Positions 50,441 to 63,091 of a stretch of 64,000 nucleotides of DNA are shown here, piece after piece. The notes beneath the pieces were generated by a model. It was not told where the DNA came from, made no database searches, and was given only the letters and a program-made list of their open reading frames with translations. Position numbers and translations under genes: made by a program. The stretch lies in the NCBI GenBank assembly GCA_026929865.2, contig CM049414.1, positions 21,998,501-22,062,500 of the forward strand, read 5' to 3'. Within the stretch, counting starts at the first letter, position 1, and the number at the start of each line of letters is the position of its first letter. The DNA is from Hyperoplus lanceolatus. Its lineage: Eukaryota; Chordata; Actinopteri; Uranoscopiformes; Ammodytidae.

Positions 50441-53400
50441 ATAATAACCATTAATACTTTTAATGTATGTGTTGTATTTGTAATGTATGGGCTTGTGTTT
50501 TGTGTGTTTTCTTAGTTAGGGATGGTTTTGTTTGTTATGTTGGTTGGTGCTTCCTGATGTTAAGTTTATTCCTCTGTTATTAGTAATAAATACTTATATT
50601 TTGACCATCTGACTCCAGCCATACTTAATCTGGTTTTATGTTTCACACCTTAACCCACTTTGGGGACATAACATAATTGGGGGCTCGTCCATAGAACGTT
50701 TCTACCATTGTTTTCACCACAAAATTTGTTTGAACGATCTAAATGTTTATGAGACTTCTGCCACTCTTTATATTTTCATGATAACATAATTCAGTGAAAG
50801 TTAGGCGGTATTAAAACAATACAAAAGTTGACTTCGTCTTGGCAAATGAGTTAGTTTTGATGACAAATTGAAGAAATGTGCACAGTATACACAGTACTTC
50901 AATCCATATTGATTCAGTATCCCGTTCAGTCTCATCTGAATAACTCCAAAAAGTGTCACTTGAAAACATTATACATTCAAGTCTTTGTTGTGCTTTGTTG
51001 TGCGAGGAAGCATTTTGTGAACAGAAAGAAATAAAGGAAGGGGGTGGAATGTGTAAATGAAAAACTGAAAAAAGGGACAAATAAATACAAAGAAGACGGA
51101 ACACAAACAAGAAGAACAAAAGCAACAATGAGACTTTATTCTCTAGAAAATTCATAATGTATTTCAATAGAAGCTTTAAAAAAACATCAAGTATCAAGAT
51201 ACATGCACATAAATGTACAATTACATGTACAAGAAGCTAATGAATCAAGACAGTACAATAAAAAGCATAAAACCATGAATAAAATAACAGTAATTTCTTT
51301 ATAAAGTTGAGTGAGTTTCAAAGGCCATTGCTGTCCTTGTCCTCCTCTGTTTCTCTTTTTGCCTTTTTCACCTACAGCATTTTTATGTCTGAAAATATAA
51401 TTTCACTCCATTTCAAAGAAAGTTGGAACACAAAGAACACCCAAAAAAACACACTCGTTTATCAATTCCCCAGATATTCATTTTTAATTGACCAAAACTA
51501 AATGAAAGATTCCACATATTAAAATGGCTCATGTGGTTAATTTTTACTCAATTTTTTTACATTTCCAACATCTTACAAAGAAAACATATTTTTTTTTCAT
51601 TTTAGGGCTTCACAAAAGACTGGCCAAAATCAATGGGTAACATTTTCATTTCACCTTTTATAACCGTTTCATTCTGAACTAATTTTAATTTATTGTTGGA
51701 CCAGGTTTAGCAAGGGCACTGTTTTGAAAGTGGGTCTGAATATCAATTTATTTAAATGTTGTATTCGTTATGCAGTGGTTTTAAAAGAATAACTTCTTTG
51801 ATGGCCTTCCAACATGAAAACCTTGGAGGTTCAGGGACTGCTGGTAGGTGGGATCAGACGTTGAATTTAGTGGAGTGCAGCAAAGTGCAGTGAATGCTAT
51901 TTTAACATCCCATGAGAGGTAATAAAGAGATCGTCTTTGAATAGATTCATAATTTAATTTGATTATCATCACCTAAACCTACATACATTAAATATTTCCG
52001 AGATATTTACCTAAAGATTAACCCAAATGTTTACCTAAATATTTATTCCCCTATTTGTTGAATAATGTATCAGCCAAATTATATACGTTTACATCGCTCC
52101 ATATATTTTCTGCAACTTAGCCAGAAGCTAGGTTGCGGTGGCGAAAGGCTAAGCAGGGTAGTCAAGACGTCAATCTCCTGAGTGTTTTGCGTCTCTTACC
52201 AGTTGGATGTGCCCAAAAAATCTGAAAAGACCTTGCCTTTACGGTCACCGTTTCAAATTACCACTAGCCAAAAGCCAGATATAAGAGCTCCAACATATAC
52301 CTCAGCCATCTAAATTCTAAACTGCAACAATAAAAAGTATAATGCAAAACTTGTTAAGTATATAAAAAAAATAACCAATTACCGCTTTGGGGACAAATAA
52401 ACTTGTATTTGGATAGGAGGTTCTCCCAAGAGGATCATATGCAGTTGTCAGAAAAGATGTGTAGATGTTTCAGAGTTTCTTATATGGATTGGAACGTCGT
52501 TGCATTGTGAAGCCAAAAAAGCAAACATTTGCAAAAAATCTTGATTTTTATTGCGCTAGGCCCCTCAGTGAGTGAGTTGTCAACAAGCCAGCAGCATTGT
52601 AGCTTAGCGGTTGAACTGAGGTGTATGCTTTGACCATGTTTTAGATGTAAGATGGGCTTGAGCCTTTTGCTGCATGGTAAGGAAGTACCAGTGGCTTCAA
52701 TTGGATTAAATGTGCCACTGGTAGGAGCAGACAGAGTGGTCATTTAGTGTGAGATGTTGTTCGGTAATGCCTTTTATTTTTTTAACTTTGTCCATTTATT
52801 ATGACAAGCTGAGCTACCACATTGTGACTGAGCCAAAAAGGTTGGTTGGCACGTTCAGGCAAAGAAGGAGTTGCAGTAGCCTAGACTAAAGATTACAAGG
52901 AACGAACCCTTTAGCGAGTCCACTGTGAGACAGAGTGATGGTGTGGATAATAAATCTTTAGGAGTGGGTTGTTGCAGCCATGTTGGCAGTGAAAGACAGC
53001 TGGTTGTGCAGTGTCACACCCAGATTCCTTGCAGTCTGAGATCGGGACACCACAGAGGTCTAAATGGTCACGGCAAGGTCATTGATGGGAGACTCTCGTG
53101 TCCCTGGAAGGAAGAGCAGCTCGGTATTGTCAAGGTTAAGCTGAACCAGTTGAACGCAACACATTGTAACAATATAAAAAGCATTAATGATATATAAGAA
53201 TGGCATTGTTTTCGCTGACGGTCTCATTTGCTGCTACAGGTAATTTATGATCATCGGAGGTGAAATTGTTTCATGAACACTTAAAATTTCATCAGTGGAG
53301 TGAATTAATTCAGTATTATGAGTGATGAGGGGGTAGAGCACCAGATTAAACCCCCACAAAGAAAAAATATTCACACAAATACCACCGATCTTTAGAAATG

Positions 53401-53728
53401 GAAATTCTTTGGAAACTTTCGGCACAGTTAGACCATGGCTGTCCTTGTAACCACTCTTAACAGTCCAGTGTGAGTCTTGTTTCAACATATTTTCTGTCTA
53501 AAGCCATTAGCAGTAACACAGACACACACAGGCATACCTCAGCGGATCACCACTGTGAGAGAGTGTCTCTTTCTCTACCTAATTATTTCCTTACGTTTTT
53601 TTTTGTCCTTTTAGCATTCACGTTCGCTCGTCACTCTCTCTTTAAGTCTTTACAACTAAGACTTACAAAACTTTTAACACTGACCATGCCATATGATGGT
53701 AAACAGCTTTTCTTTAAAAAAAAATATA
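50441..53728. other. Intergenic with LINE and MITE fragments, no gene recognised
   Basis: AT-rich. It holds an antisense LINE fragment (52800-53165) and a TTAA-MITE fragment at about 53180-53270 (TTCGCTGACGGTCTCATTTG ... TAATTTATGATCATCGGAGG). The minus ORF at 52480-52743 has no recognisable domain. Confidence 0.55.
52800..53165 (-). mobile_element. LINE reverse-transcriptase C-terminal fragment (L2/Rex1-like)
   Basis: Minus-strand translation gives LNLDNTELLFLPG, then VVSRSQTARNLGVTLHNQLS and FTANMAATTHS, a stretch typical of fish L2/Rex1-group reverse transcriptases downstream of the catalytic site. Stops are present. Too short for a firm family call. Confidence 0.65.
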
Positions 53729-55360
53729 CACTCAACAAAAATATAAACGCAACACTTTTGTTTTTGCTCCCATTTTTCATGAGATAGACTTAAAGATCTA
53801 AAATTCATTCCAAATACACAATATTACCATTTCTCTCAAACATTGTTCAAAAATCTGTCTAAATGTGTGATAGTGAGCACTTTTGCTTTGCTGAGATAAT
53901 CCATCCCACCTCACAGGTGTGCCACATCAAGATGCTGATCTGACATCATGATTAGTGCACAGGTGTGCCTTAGACTGTCCACAATAAAAGGCCACCCTGA
54001 AATGTGCAGTTTTGTCTCACAGCAAAATGCCACAGATTGCACAAGCATTGAGGGAGCGTGCAATTGGCATGCTGACAGCAGGAATGTCAACCAGATCTGT
54101 TGCTCGTGCATTGAATGTTCATTTCTCCACCATAAGCCGTCTCCAAAGGCGTTTCAGAGAATATGGCAGTACATCCAACCGGCCTCACAACCGCAGACCA
54201 CGTGTAACCACACCAGCCCAGGACCTCCACATCCAGCAGGTTCACCTCCAAGATCATCTGAGACCAGCCACTGAGACAGCTGCTGAAACAATTGGTTTGC
54301 ATAACCAAACAATTTCTGCACAAACTGTCAGAAACCGTCTCAGGGAAGCTCAACTGCATGCTCGTCGTCCTCATCGGGATCTTGAGCTGACTTCAGCTCG
54401 TCGCCGTAACAGACTTGAGTGGGCAAACGCTCACATTCGATGGCGTCTGGCATGTTGGAGAGGTGTTCTCTTCACGGATGAATCTCGGTTTACATTGTTC
54501 AGGGCAGATGGCAGACAGCGTGTGTGGCGTCGTGTGGGTGAGCGCTTTGCTGATGTCAATGTTGTGGATCGAGTGGCCCATGGTGGTGGTGGGGTTATGG
54601 TATGGGCAGGCATCTGTTATGGACGAAGAACACAGGTGCATTTTATTGATGGCATTTTGAATGCACAGAGATACCGTGATGAGATCCTGAGGCCCATTGT
54701 TGTGCCATACATCCATGAACATCACCTCACGTTTCAGCAAGATAATGCACGGCCCCATGTTGCAAGGATCTGTACACAATTCTTGGAAGCTGAAAATGTC
54801 CCAGTTCTTGCATGGCCAGCATACTCACCGGACATGTCACCCATTGAGCATGTTTGGGATGTGCTTGACCGGCGTATACGACAGCGTGCACCACTTCCCA
54901 CTAATATCCAGCAACTTCGCACAGCCATTGAAGAGGAGTGGACCAACATTCCAAAGGCCACAATTGACAATCTGATAAACTCTATGCGAAGAGGATGTGT
55001 TGCATTGCATGAGGCAAATGGTGGTCTCACCAGATACTGACTGGTTCTGAGTCCCCAGACCCCCAACAAAGCAAAAAAAATGCACATTTCAGAGTGGCCT
55101 TGTATTGTGGACAGTCTAACGCACACCTGTGCACTAATCATGATGTCAGATCAGCATCTTGATGTGGCACACCTGTGAGGTGGGATGGATTATCTCAGCA
55201 AAGCAGAAGTGCTCACTATCACACATTTAGACAGATTTGTGAACAATGTTTGAGAGAAATGGTAATATTGTGTATTTGGAATGAATTTTAGATCTTTAAG
55301 TCTATCTCATGAAAAATGGGAGCAAAAACAAAAGTGTTGCGTTTATATTTTTGTTGAGTG
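53729..55360. mobile_element. Complete Tc1-like DNA transposon, 1632 bp
   Basis: Both ends are CACTCAACAAAAATATAAAC in inverted orientation, flanked by TA. The inverted repeats are very long: the left about 290 bp (to ~54010) matches the right (from ~55075) with few differences and small gaps. One intact transposase ORF lies between. A short ORF-free spacer separates it from each repeat. Nothing obviously disabling is seen, so recent activity or recent arrival is plausible. Confidence 0.95.
54027..55040 (+). CDS. Tc1-family DD34E transposase, intact
   Basis: 337 aa from MPQIAQALRERA to GGLTRY-stop. The N-terminal part carries two helix-turn-helix DNA-binding motifs (RSVARALNVHFSTISRLQRR, then TIGLHNQTISAQTVRNRL). 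The catalytic domain has Asp in LFTDESRF, Asp in FQQDNARPH and Glu in SPIEHVWD, with exactly 34 residues between the last two. GGGGVMVWAG is the usual glycine-rich box. Length suits the family (about 340). The enzyme cuts and pastes its own element at TA sites. The true start is the ATG at 54027. No stop or frameshift was found. Confidence 0.95.
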   Translation: MPQIAQALRERAIGMLTAGMSTRSVARALNVHFSTISRLQRRFREYGSTSNRPHNRRPRVTTPAQDLHIQQVHLQDHLRPATETAAETIGLHNQTISAQTVRNRLREAQLHARRPHRDLELTSARRRNRLEWANAHIRWRLACWRGVLFTDESRFTLFRADGRQRVWRRVGERFADVNVVDRVAHGGGGVMVWAGICYGRRTQVHFIDGILNAQRYRDEILRPIVVPYIHEHHLTFQQDNARPHVARICTQFLEAENVPVLAWPAYSPDMSPIEHVWDVLDRRIRQRAPLPTNIQQLRTAIEEEWTNIPKATIDNLINSMRRGCVALHEANGGLTRY

Positions 55361-55364
55361 TATT

Positions 55365-55369
55365 AATAT

Positions 55370-55418
<49 letters not shown>

Positions 55419-55560
55419 CTTTATTTATACAGGTATATCCCATTGAGTCCGAAGACTCTTTTGCAAGGGAGACCTGTTCCCATTTACACGTTACCATTCA
55501 CACATACATTCATACACCGATAGCAGGCTAACTATCGACATTCACATATTACCGGTCCAT
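55365..55560. repeat. (TTTA)n tract plus dispersed repeat
   Basis: TTTA repeats at about 55371-55417 followed by CATTGAGTCCGAAGACTC ... GCAAGGGAGACCTG, a motif I associate with repeated fish sequence, and ATTCATACACCGATAGCAG, which also occurs in the SINE at about 48731-48749. Probably a retroposon tail; boundaries are not clear. Confidence 0.55.
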
Positions 55561-56623
55561 AAAAAAGAAAGCTCTCTGACACAAGGCTATGGTGACATTC
55601 ACATGAAAAGACTTGAGTTTTTAGGTGATTAATGTACTGTATTGGAGGGAGGGTGGGTTTAATTTACAACTTCAAATGATCATAATGTATACGTCAGGTT
55701 GAAAAGGACATGTTACATTTACCAAGCCAGTTAATCTCATACAATAGATTCAATTCGAAGTTAAATGGTAAAACTAATAAATTAAACAAAACAGTAAAAA
55801 TTATCATTGGCCAATGCCTAGAAAGATAGATAGATATTTTGCTTATTTATTATGCTTTGAGAAGCTCTTTAGCTGCTACTTAAACCCTTTTGTCGTAGTT
55901 TCCTTGAAATATATCAAACTGTTTCAAGGAGACGGTTAAGTATAAATCTGTTTATTTCATAGCATTGGACTTTCATTGGGATAACCTTAATGAGTGTTTC
56001 AAAAATTTTACATTTCTTAAAAAGTTCATGAGCTACCTCTGAACCCATTCTCAACGGCCAGACATTCAAGTACAGATAAGTGCTAATTATGCTTTTCTAT
56101 TCTGTAACTAACTGAAGCTTTTTCCAGCACCTTTTTTGCCCCTTTTTAGCAGACATAAATATGAGACAATACTATGGCTTGTTTCATCTGCAAGGTAAAA
56201 CTTGGGTCATGACTTGCAGCAACTGCTTTTGAAAGATACCCCTCTTTCCCATTTTTACAGCATTGTAGTAGGCAACATCTAATATTTACAATCTAAAATG
56301 TCTGTGAAGAACTCAAGGTTACAGTGAAACTCAAACCAATCTTTTAAGTACAATTAGAGTATTGAATGATTGAATACGCTAAGCCCACTGAAATAAAGGC
56401 AGTCTACCTCTTGATATATTTAGTTTCAGAATTCAATGTTTTTTACATAAACATTTTGAATAATGAAATTTTAATTTAAAAAAAATATATTTTCAGAAGC
56501 AACGACCCTGCTACTCTGGATAATCCACATAGACATTCAAAAGAGATAATTCCCATTAATTTTAGTGGGGTGCCTAGCTGTATATTCGGTGTGCTGACCC
56601 TTTAGATTGTGTCCAGGGAATGT

Positions 56624-56868
56624 TTAAAGGTACTCTGAGGAACTTTCTGTGTTTGTTAATTCTTGCATCCCATTTGGACAAAAACTGTAGAGTTTTTCCT
56701 AGGCCAGCTGTAGTTCCTGGGTGAGCGTACACTTAACAAAGGCAGTAAGAAAAACTATATAAAAATAGCATTCTTTGCACTGATGGTCTCGTTTGCTGAT
56801 ACATGTCATTTATGATCATCAGAGGAAAAATAACACAGTTTCAGAAAAGTTCCTCATAGCACCTTTAA
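56624..56868. mobile_element. Complete short TTAA-flanked MITE, 245 bp
   Basis: TTAAAGGTACTCTGAGGAAC at the left is mirrored by TTAAAGGTGCTATGAGGAAC at the right, with TTAA at both borders. The interior (AACTATATAAAAATAGCA ... CACTGATGGTCTCGTTTGCT) is shared with fragments at 14048, 40836 and 53180. Confidence 0.85.
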
Positions 56869-57009
56869 TAAATGTTCATTATTTATACCACAATGTTTTA
56901 TTATTCTCCCTTTACATTATATTTTCTGATGTATTTCTCTCCAAAAAAAAGAATACAAAAAGACTTTCCCCATAGAGGTCAATGCAGCTCATATTATGTT
57001 AAAATGTTT

Positions 57010-57241
57010 TCCACTACTTACCACCTCGGTGCATGTCTCCTCATGCCGAGGGTCCCCTGTCCCCCCCAGCCTGCTCCCCTGCCTCCTGGCCCGGCCCCTG
57101 GGTGCTGCTGCTGCTGCTGCTCCTGTTCTGGGTGCTGACAGGCCCAGCTGTCTCCTCTTTTTTGTACTTGGCTGTCGCTCATTAATTTCCACCAAAGGCC
57201 CCCCTAAGCGACAGCTTTGCTTCATAGTGACCATACTTGGA
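57010..57241 (-). other. Possible protein-coding exon of unknown gene
   Basis: A GC-rich island in AT-rich DNA. On the minus strand it opens after a pyrimidine-rich CCTCCTTTTCCAAG and stays open for about 75 codons (MVTMKQSCRLGGPLVEINER ... a six-alanine run ... RHEETCTEV). It ends at a strong donor, GTAAGTAG (57009 downward). A (GT)n tract lies upstream. I do not recognise the product, no partner exon was found in the window, and the Ala/Arg-rich composition could be low-complexity chance. Confidence 0.25.
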
Positions 57242-57288
57242 AAAGGAGGCGCTCGGCGGACAAACACACAGACACGCCACACACAAGT

Positions 57289-57291
<3 letters not shown>

Positions 57292-57356
<65 letters not shown>
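57292..57356. repeat. (AC)n microsatellite, about 65 bp
   Basis: AC run immediately 5' (gene direction minus) of the possible exon at 57010-57241; ends in AAAC repeats. Confidence 0.97.
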
Positions 57357-57361
<5 letters not shown>

Positions 57362-57716
57362 AACAAACACTCACACATTCTTGAGAATACTTGACTTTTT
57401 GTGCCTCTCTACATTAGTCTTTTCTGTTGCTGTAATAAACATAAAAGCAAATATGTGACATTAGCATTTTTTCTGGCAACAAGATGCAAGTTCTATAGAC
57501 ATTTATGTGCGCTGTACCTGCTGTAATGTATCACATTGTGAGATACACATGGTAAAGAATTAAAATGTGCTGGTCAAGGTTTGCTGCTGTTTATTCAAAA
57601 TGTAATTTTGTTAATCTATGAGTAGAGTTACGTGCTCAGCTAGCTGTGAAAACCTTCCTCTTGTGGTCAACAACAGAAAGCGAAAGTACTGAATCTTAAA
57701 AATGTTTTGTATTAAT

Positions 57717-57772
<56 letters not shown>

Positions 57773-59088
57773 CGTGCGTGCATGTGTGCGTGTACGCGTG
57801 TGTTGGTGTTAATTACAGCCCCTCGGCCCAGCCACGTGCGCGCCTGCCCTCCGCCTCTCCCAGCAATGTAAATTAGATCTGCTAATTAATGCTTTCTCTC
57901 ATCACATTCAAGTGCAAAGTAACTATGCCGTCTATGTCCACCTTGCCTCTCCGTTTACCAGCCCCGTGTGCCAAGCATTCAGACTAAATGAAAATATACG
58001 CAGGCGGAACCATGCCTGGCATCCCCTCTTAACAAGCTGCAGAAACACTGAGAGGCACGGCTGCTATGCTGCAGGGAATCTTGGGAATCTTCATACTTAG
58101 AGCGGCGAGCCCCCCTCCGAAGCTTTCACTGTTATCACACTGTTCACAGGGTTAGCAAGCTGCCTTTCCGCCCAACAGCCATTTAAGTAAAATGTTAAAA
58201 AAAAACATCTGAAAAAATGTTGAGTACATTTCCTTTTCTATCAGCTCTATGAACATCAGAAGACACTTTTAATCTATCCAAAATGATGTTATTATACTAA
58301 TAATTGACAGCAAATGATCATTAAATATACAGTAGGCTTTACTTAATGTTATCTGATGATATACAACCTAAAAGGCACTTAGCATTCTATAAGTCTAACG
58401 AATGATGGTCATGCAAAAGTAACATTGACATATAGTAGATTTGTCAGACACTCCAAAATATGTATGAAAAGTTGCATTTTATTTTTTTGCTTTTCAAATG
58501 CCCCTTTCTACAACGTGGAAAGCTTTCTAGTTTGAAGTAGAGAGGCTTTTTGGAGATAGCCTTTTCATACAGTATTCAATGCAAGCGTTTCTAAAGCAAT
58601 AGAAGAGTTGATACCCGTAACCTGGCAAAGGATTTGATTCTAGGTTTATAGCTAGTGTGATGGGAAGTTGAGTTTATTGATCCATATATAATGAAATACA
58701 CCATAACAGCAGAGTGTTAAGTATTAGTATTGGTGAGGAAATTACATATAAGAAGAAACAAGGTCAAAGCAAAGCAACATTATAAAAACAACATTATAGA
58801 AATAAACTATGAAGACTGAATAAAATCTGAAAAAATAAATGAACAAATATACATAACGTGTGTGTGTGTGTGTGTGTGTGTGGGTGTGGGTGTGGGTGCG
58901 GTTTTGTTTAGTAGTTATTATAATAAAAAAAAATTGTATCCTGAGTCCTTCTACTTGCACTAATTTGTCATTAGATGCAATTTTCTAAACTTGCTGGTGT
59001 GTGTGCTGTCTCTCTTATAACACAGTCCATTTAAACTGATCTGATAAAAGCTTAACGTTGACTTAACAGCCATTGGTGTAAACTGCAT

Positions 59089-59124
<36 letters not shown>

Positions 59125-59871
59125 GCGGCCGGATATTGAGCTGCAAGAAACCTTAGCAGCGGTGTTAAAAACTGTGCCACATTCATCGGATTGTGTCCTG
59201 CGTGGCCCGAATTCCTCACACAAATCCCTTCATCGGAGTCTCTCCCTAAAGAGTGAACCACGCAGTCTATAAATGCAGGAATTCCGGCCGTGTAGCGATG
59301 GCAGGAATTCACGCCTTGTCACAGTTAATTTCTGCATGAGAATTTGAGACGCTGACTGAAACGGCTATGCTCAGTTTGCTTGCAGATCAGTTTTGATTGT
59401 TTGGCCCGAGAAGCAGCAGCAGCGATTCTTGAGGAAATATCTACCCCCCTACCTCATAAATCTATTTGTGCCCAAACATTCCCACGCATTATGATACTTA
59501 ACGTGCATGAAATCTGACTTATATTTATATATCTTCGCTATTTATAAAGGGTTCACATCTTATTTAATTGAATATTACTGTTCTTTTAACGCTTGGGCTT
59601 GTTGTTTTTGTATTTTCTTCTTTTATTGCTAACAATGCAGATTAGTTGCAACCAATCAAGTAATTTTCCAATTATTGACATGAAATGTAGTGCAGCAGTT
59701 TCAGTACAAAATAGGAACAGTGCAAAAGTAAAATAAAAATGATCAACAAGGTGCAATACTAATAAGAAAATCGTTTGGCAATGGCTTGAATTAAACAGAC
59801 ATTTGTTTGTATGAAAAATGTACGCACTATAGCTTTAATTATGTTAAGTTGAGGCCATTTAAAACAAACAT

Positions 59872-61021
59872 TACAGTTTTTTTCGATTGTGCTAAACCAC
59901 AGTGGGCACAACTGGAGCGACAAGTGCAAAACTCTAACAACAGTATGCAGAGCAGCGGTCCATTCGGGCCAAACTGTAGCTGGTTTTTCATTCATTAAAC
60001 ACAATTTTCAAAACTCTACACACCTATCTCATGGCTTAACCACAACCTGCACAACACTGTGGATTTCCAGCCCTTTTTTTCAAATGCTAACACACTACTG
60101 CCACAACTGTAAACCACACATTCAAAACAGAATGAATGCCTAGGGCATTTCAAACACTGCAGGTTGCAATTTCAACTGAAACACTAAGAAGGTGTCTTGC
60201 TTTAGACTTGTTAGTGAACATATACAGTATAAAGGGAAAGCTCAAAAATGTATATTTTTTGGAAATGGACCAATGAAGACAGGTTGTTGGAGGGAGAAGA
60301 GTGGCAGTGAGAGTGTGGATGTGTGGCGGAAGACATAGAGCTGTAATGTCTGATGAAATACAGTAAGGGCTACACTGATAGACCCTGTTGTGAATCATGG
60401 TCTCGCATAGAGAGAGGCAGGGTTGAGAGTGCAACCCAATCTGCAAAAATCTAAAGTTGCATCTTTAATACGAATTTTCCAGCAAACAAACAGCTTAGAG
60501 TTGCATCCTCACAGTAAATGACAACAATACAGGATATATTTCTGTATTACAATTATAGAATATTTACACAGATAAATACTACATTTGGAAATTTTTTCAA
60601 TAAAATATACAAACTGTGTATCTATTGAAGTAAACTTCTGATTTTCATTTCTTTTTGTTTTCCTAAAAAAACTGGTATGTTATAAAATAAACAATTTCAT
60701 GTGAAAGAATTTCACCCTTTCATCAAAGAAAATATTACGTAATTTGTGTGAAATAACTCAAATTATTCAAACTGTAAAGATTAAAAGTTTGTAATTTATG
60801 TATTGGGGTTTGATGCCAGTGTTTGTACTCTGAGCATATTCTGAGTGACAGTGTGTGTTACCTCAGTGAGGACAATTCATAGTGTTTGCTGCACTGAGCC
60901 TATTTTGCAGGTGAAGTGAACTGTTCAGCTCCAGTGACTGTTGGTAGTGCAGACTGTAGTTAGAGTTTTGCACATTGAGCTACAGTTGTGCCCATTGTGG
61001 GTTAGCAATCGAAAAAAACTA
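59872..61021. mobile_element. Mariner-like non-autonomous element with long inverted repeats
   Basis: The left end ACAGTTTTTTTCGATTG ... GTGGGCACAACTGGAGC ... GTGCAAAACTCTAAC is mirrored by GTTAGAGTTTTGCAC ... ACAGTTGTGCCCAT ... CAATCGAAAAAAACT at the right. Repeats extend about 75 bp with mismatches. The interior (about 1 kb) has only short chance ORFs. A TA duplication is suggested at the left but not clean at the right. Confidence 0.65.
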
Positions 61022-61813
61022 AAACACTTTCAAATGTAAAAAAAAAAAAATCCATTCAAGTTATAGAGTGAAAATACCAAGATTTCAAACATAACATGTC
61101 GTTCGGGAACCTTCGTTTCTTTCTCACTCGTCTCTCAACTGAGGTCAGAAGGATCTGCACTGCTCCTTCTATTATTACCAACACTCCGGTCGGTTTGTGT
61201 AACCCCAGCCTTAGCTCATCAAGACCAACAGTTTATAAATAATCTCCTCAACATCCCAATCCCTTTAACTAAACACGGCCACATGATCCCTCTGATGCTC
61301 TCGCTGCAAACAACATGCAAAATTAAAACCACAAACGTTGTGTATTCATTTGCCTAGATAATTATTTTTGGTGCTAAGTAGCTATCCATTGCTACTCATG
61401 CTAACAGTTTAATTTTCGTCTTTTGATTCAAACTATGAAATGCATCACTTCCTTTGTGCGAAAAAAAGGCAGCTTAAACGGGGTCAAGAACAACAAATTT
61501 AAGGGTGTAATGTAAGTCATTTCAATACAGTTTGTTTCTATTATAAATCGAATGTCAAAAATTATTTTAGTAACTTCTCTGTGTCTGTAGAAGTGAAGGC
61601 TGTTAGGGGAAGATGCTGCACCTACGGGTGCTGATGGGTGCCAGTGAATAATGTCCTGGAATCAGAGACATATGTGGCAACAGAGGAAAATTGCCCCCAA
61701 CGCCAGCGAGGAGCCACCTGTCAGCAACACAAGTCATAACTTTTAATATAATATGGCAGCTTCACCAACTTGATTGGGTTTCAACTCACTATGTAGAAAA
61801 AGACCATCTATGT

Positions 61814-61855
<42 letters not shown>

Positions 61856-61946
61856 GTGCGTGTGTGTGTGTGTCTCTTCTGCAAGCCATCCGACCACCAT
61901 CTTGCAGTGTTTAGCGATGAGGTCAGACTTCCCCTTTTCTCTACTT

Positions 61947-61982
<36 letters not shown>

Positions 61983-62105
61983 CACCTGCCCCCAGTGTGA
62001 CAGCTCTATGAGCGTCCTCATGAATCACTAGTCATGTGTCTGCCCTCAACCTCGTTTACCCAGGCTAGAAATGGCCCTGAAATCTGGCCCCCTGTGTGTT
62101 TGTGT

Positions 62106-62165
<60 letters not shown>

Positions 62166-62191
62166 CTGTGTATGTGCGTGTGTGCGTGCAT

Positions 62192-62228
<37 letters not shown>
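61022..62228. other. Intergenic; (GT)n tracts
   Basis: (GT)n at 61816-61873, 61948-61972, 62108-62160 and 62196-62228, all with occasional CG or CA steps. No gene recognised; the Cys/Val ORFs are repeat artefacts. Confidence 0.6.
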
Positions 62229-62231
<3 letters not shown>

Positions 62232-63088
62232 GGCTGTAAGCTTATTTTTTTAGGTGGTAGCACTGGTGCTAGCAAGCAAAAAAATTCAGTAGCACAAAAA
62301 TAAATTTGGTAGCACACAAAGTATGATCGAAAACTTGCATAACCTTAACCCTTGCATTTCGCTCTAATTACCTTTGAGCATGTCATCTTGGTCTCATTTG
62401 AGATTAATATTATATCCTAGTGTGTGCAGTAATAATTATGGAAAAATGAATAGGGGTGCACTGATTCAGAATTACTATTATTATAATGTCCTTCTGTTAA
62501 TTAAAACCAAACTTTTAAACATTAAACATAGCCTATTAAATAAATAAGTATACATATTGGTACAATTTAGGATAAATTAAATAGGTTGTTGTTGTGAATG
62601 TGTTGGGAGTAGCTTTTCAGTGGCCCATTTAAAACTTTGTTTAAATGACTAGGCTACTGTTGACTGCTCGCTAACTTCCTGTTCTTACCGGCTTCAAAAT
62701 AAAAGTCAACTCACGTTTGGCTAGTAACAGGCTTTTAATGTGAAGGCGCACAGGAAATGTTCTGTTTGTACACGCGCTAACTTAACTGCGGTAATTTGCC
62801 GTCTCCTTCCGGTAGGTGAAGTTGTTATACCTAGAATCGCTGCACGAGCACAGATCCCGAGGACACATATCTTTCACCAGTCAAAGTGGAGGGTGGACTC
62901 AATAACTTACTTGCCTAAGACTCATTTAGGCCTACCCGCAGTGTTAATGTAGAGCCCTCCTCTGTGTTTCAAAGACAGCCTCTCCTCATTAGCAAGCTGT
63001 CGCACGAGTGCGAATGGATTTGTATTCATCATCGCACGTGATCAATTTCAGTAGCAAATGCGATCAAAACTGTCGCACTGTACAGCCC

Positions 63089-63090
<2 letters not shown>
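62229..63090. mobile_element. hAT-like MITE, 862 bp, inside a (GT)n tract
   Basis: Starts CAGGGCTGTAAGC and ends GTACAGCCCTG, inverted repeats with the CAG start typical of hAT. (GT)n lies directly on both sides (62196-62228 and 63092-63137), so a target duplication cannot be distinguished from the repeat. Interior carries GGTAGCAC repeats near the left end and no transposase. Confidence 0.75.

Positions 63091-63091
<1 letters not shown>

Larger units (their letters stand above)
56869..59870. other. Intergenic with microsatellites
   Basis: Apart from the possible exon at 57010-57241, it holds (AC)n at 57292-57356, (GT)n with CG steps at 57719-57800, (GT)n at 58859-58882 and (AC)n at 59092-59121. 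No other coding signal was recognised. Confidence 0.5.

Noticed and set aside
54087..54779. Antisense ORFs inside the Tc1 element
   Set aside because: Shadows of the transposase gene in other frames.
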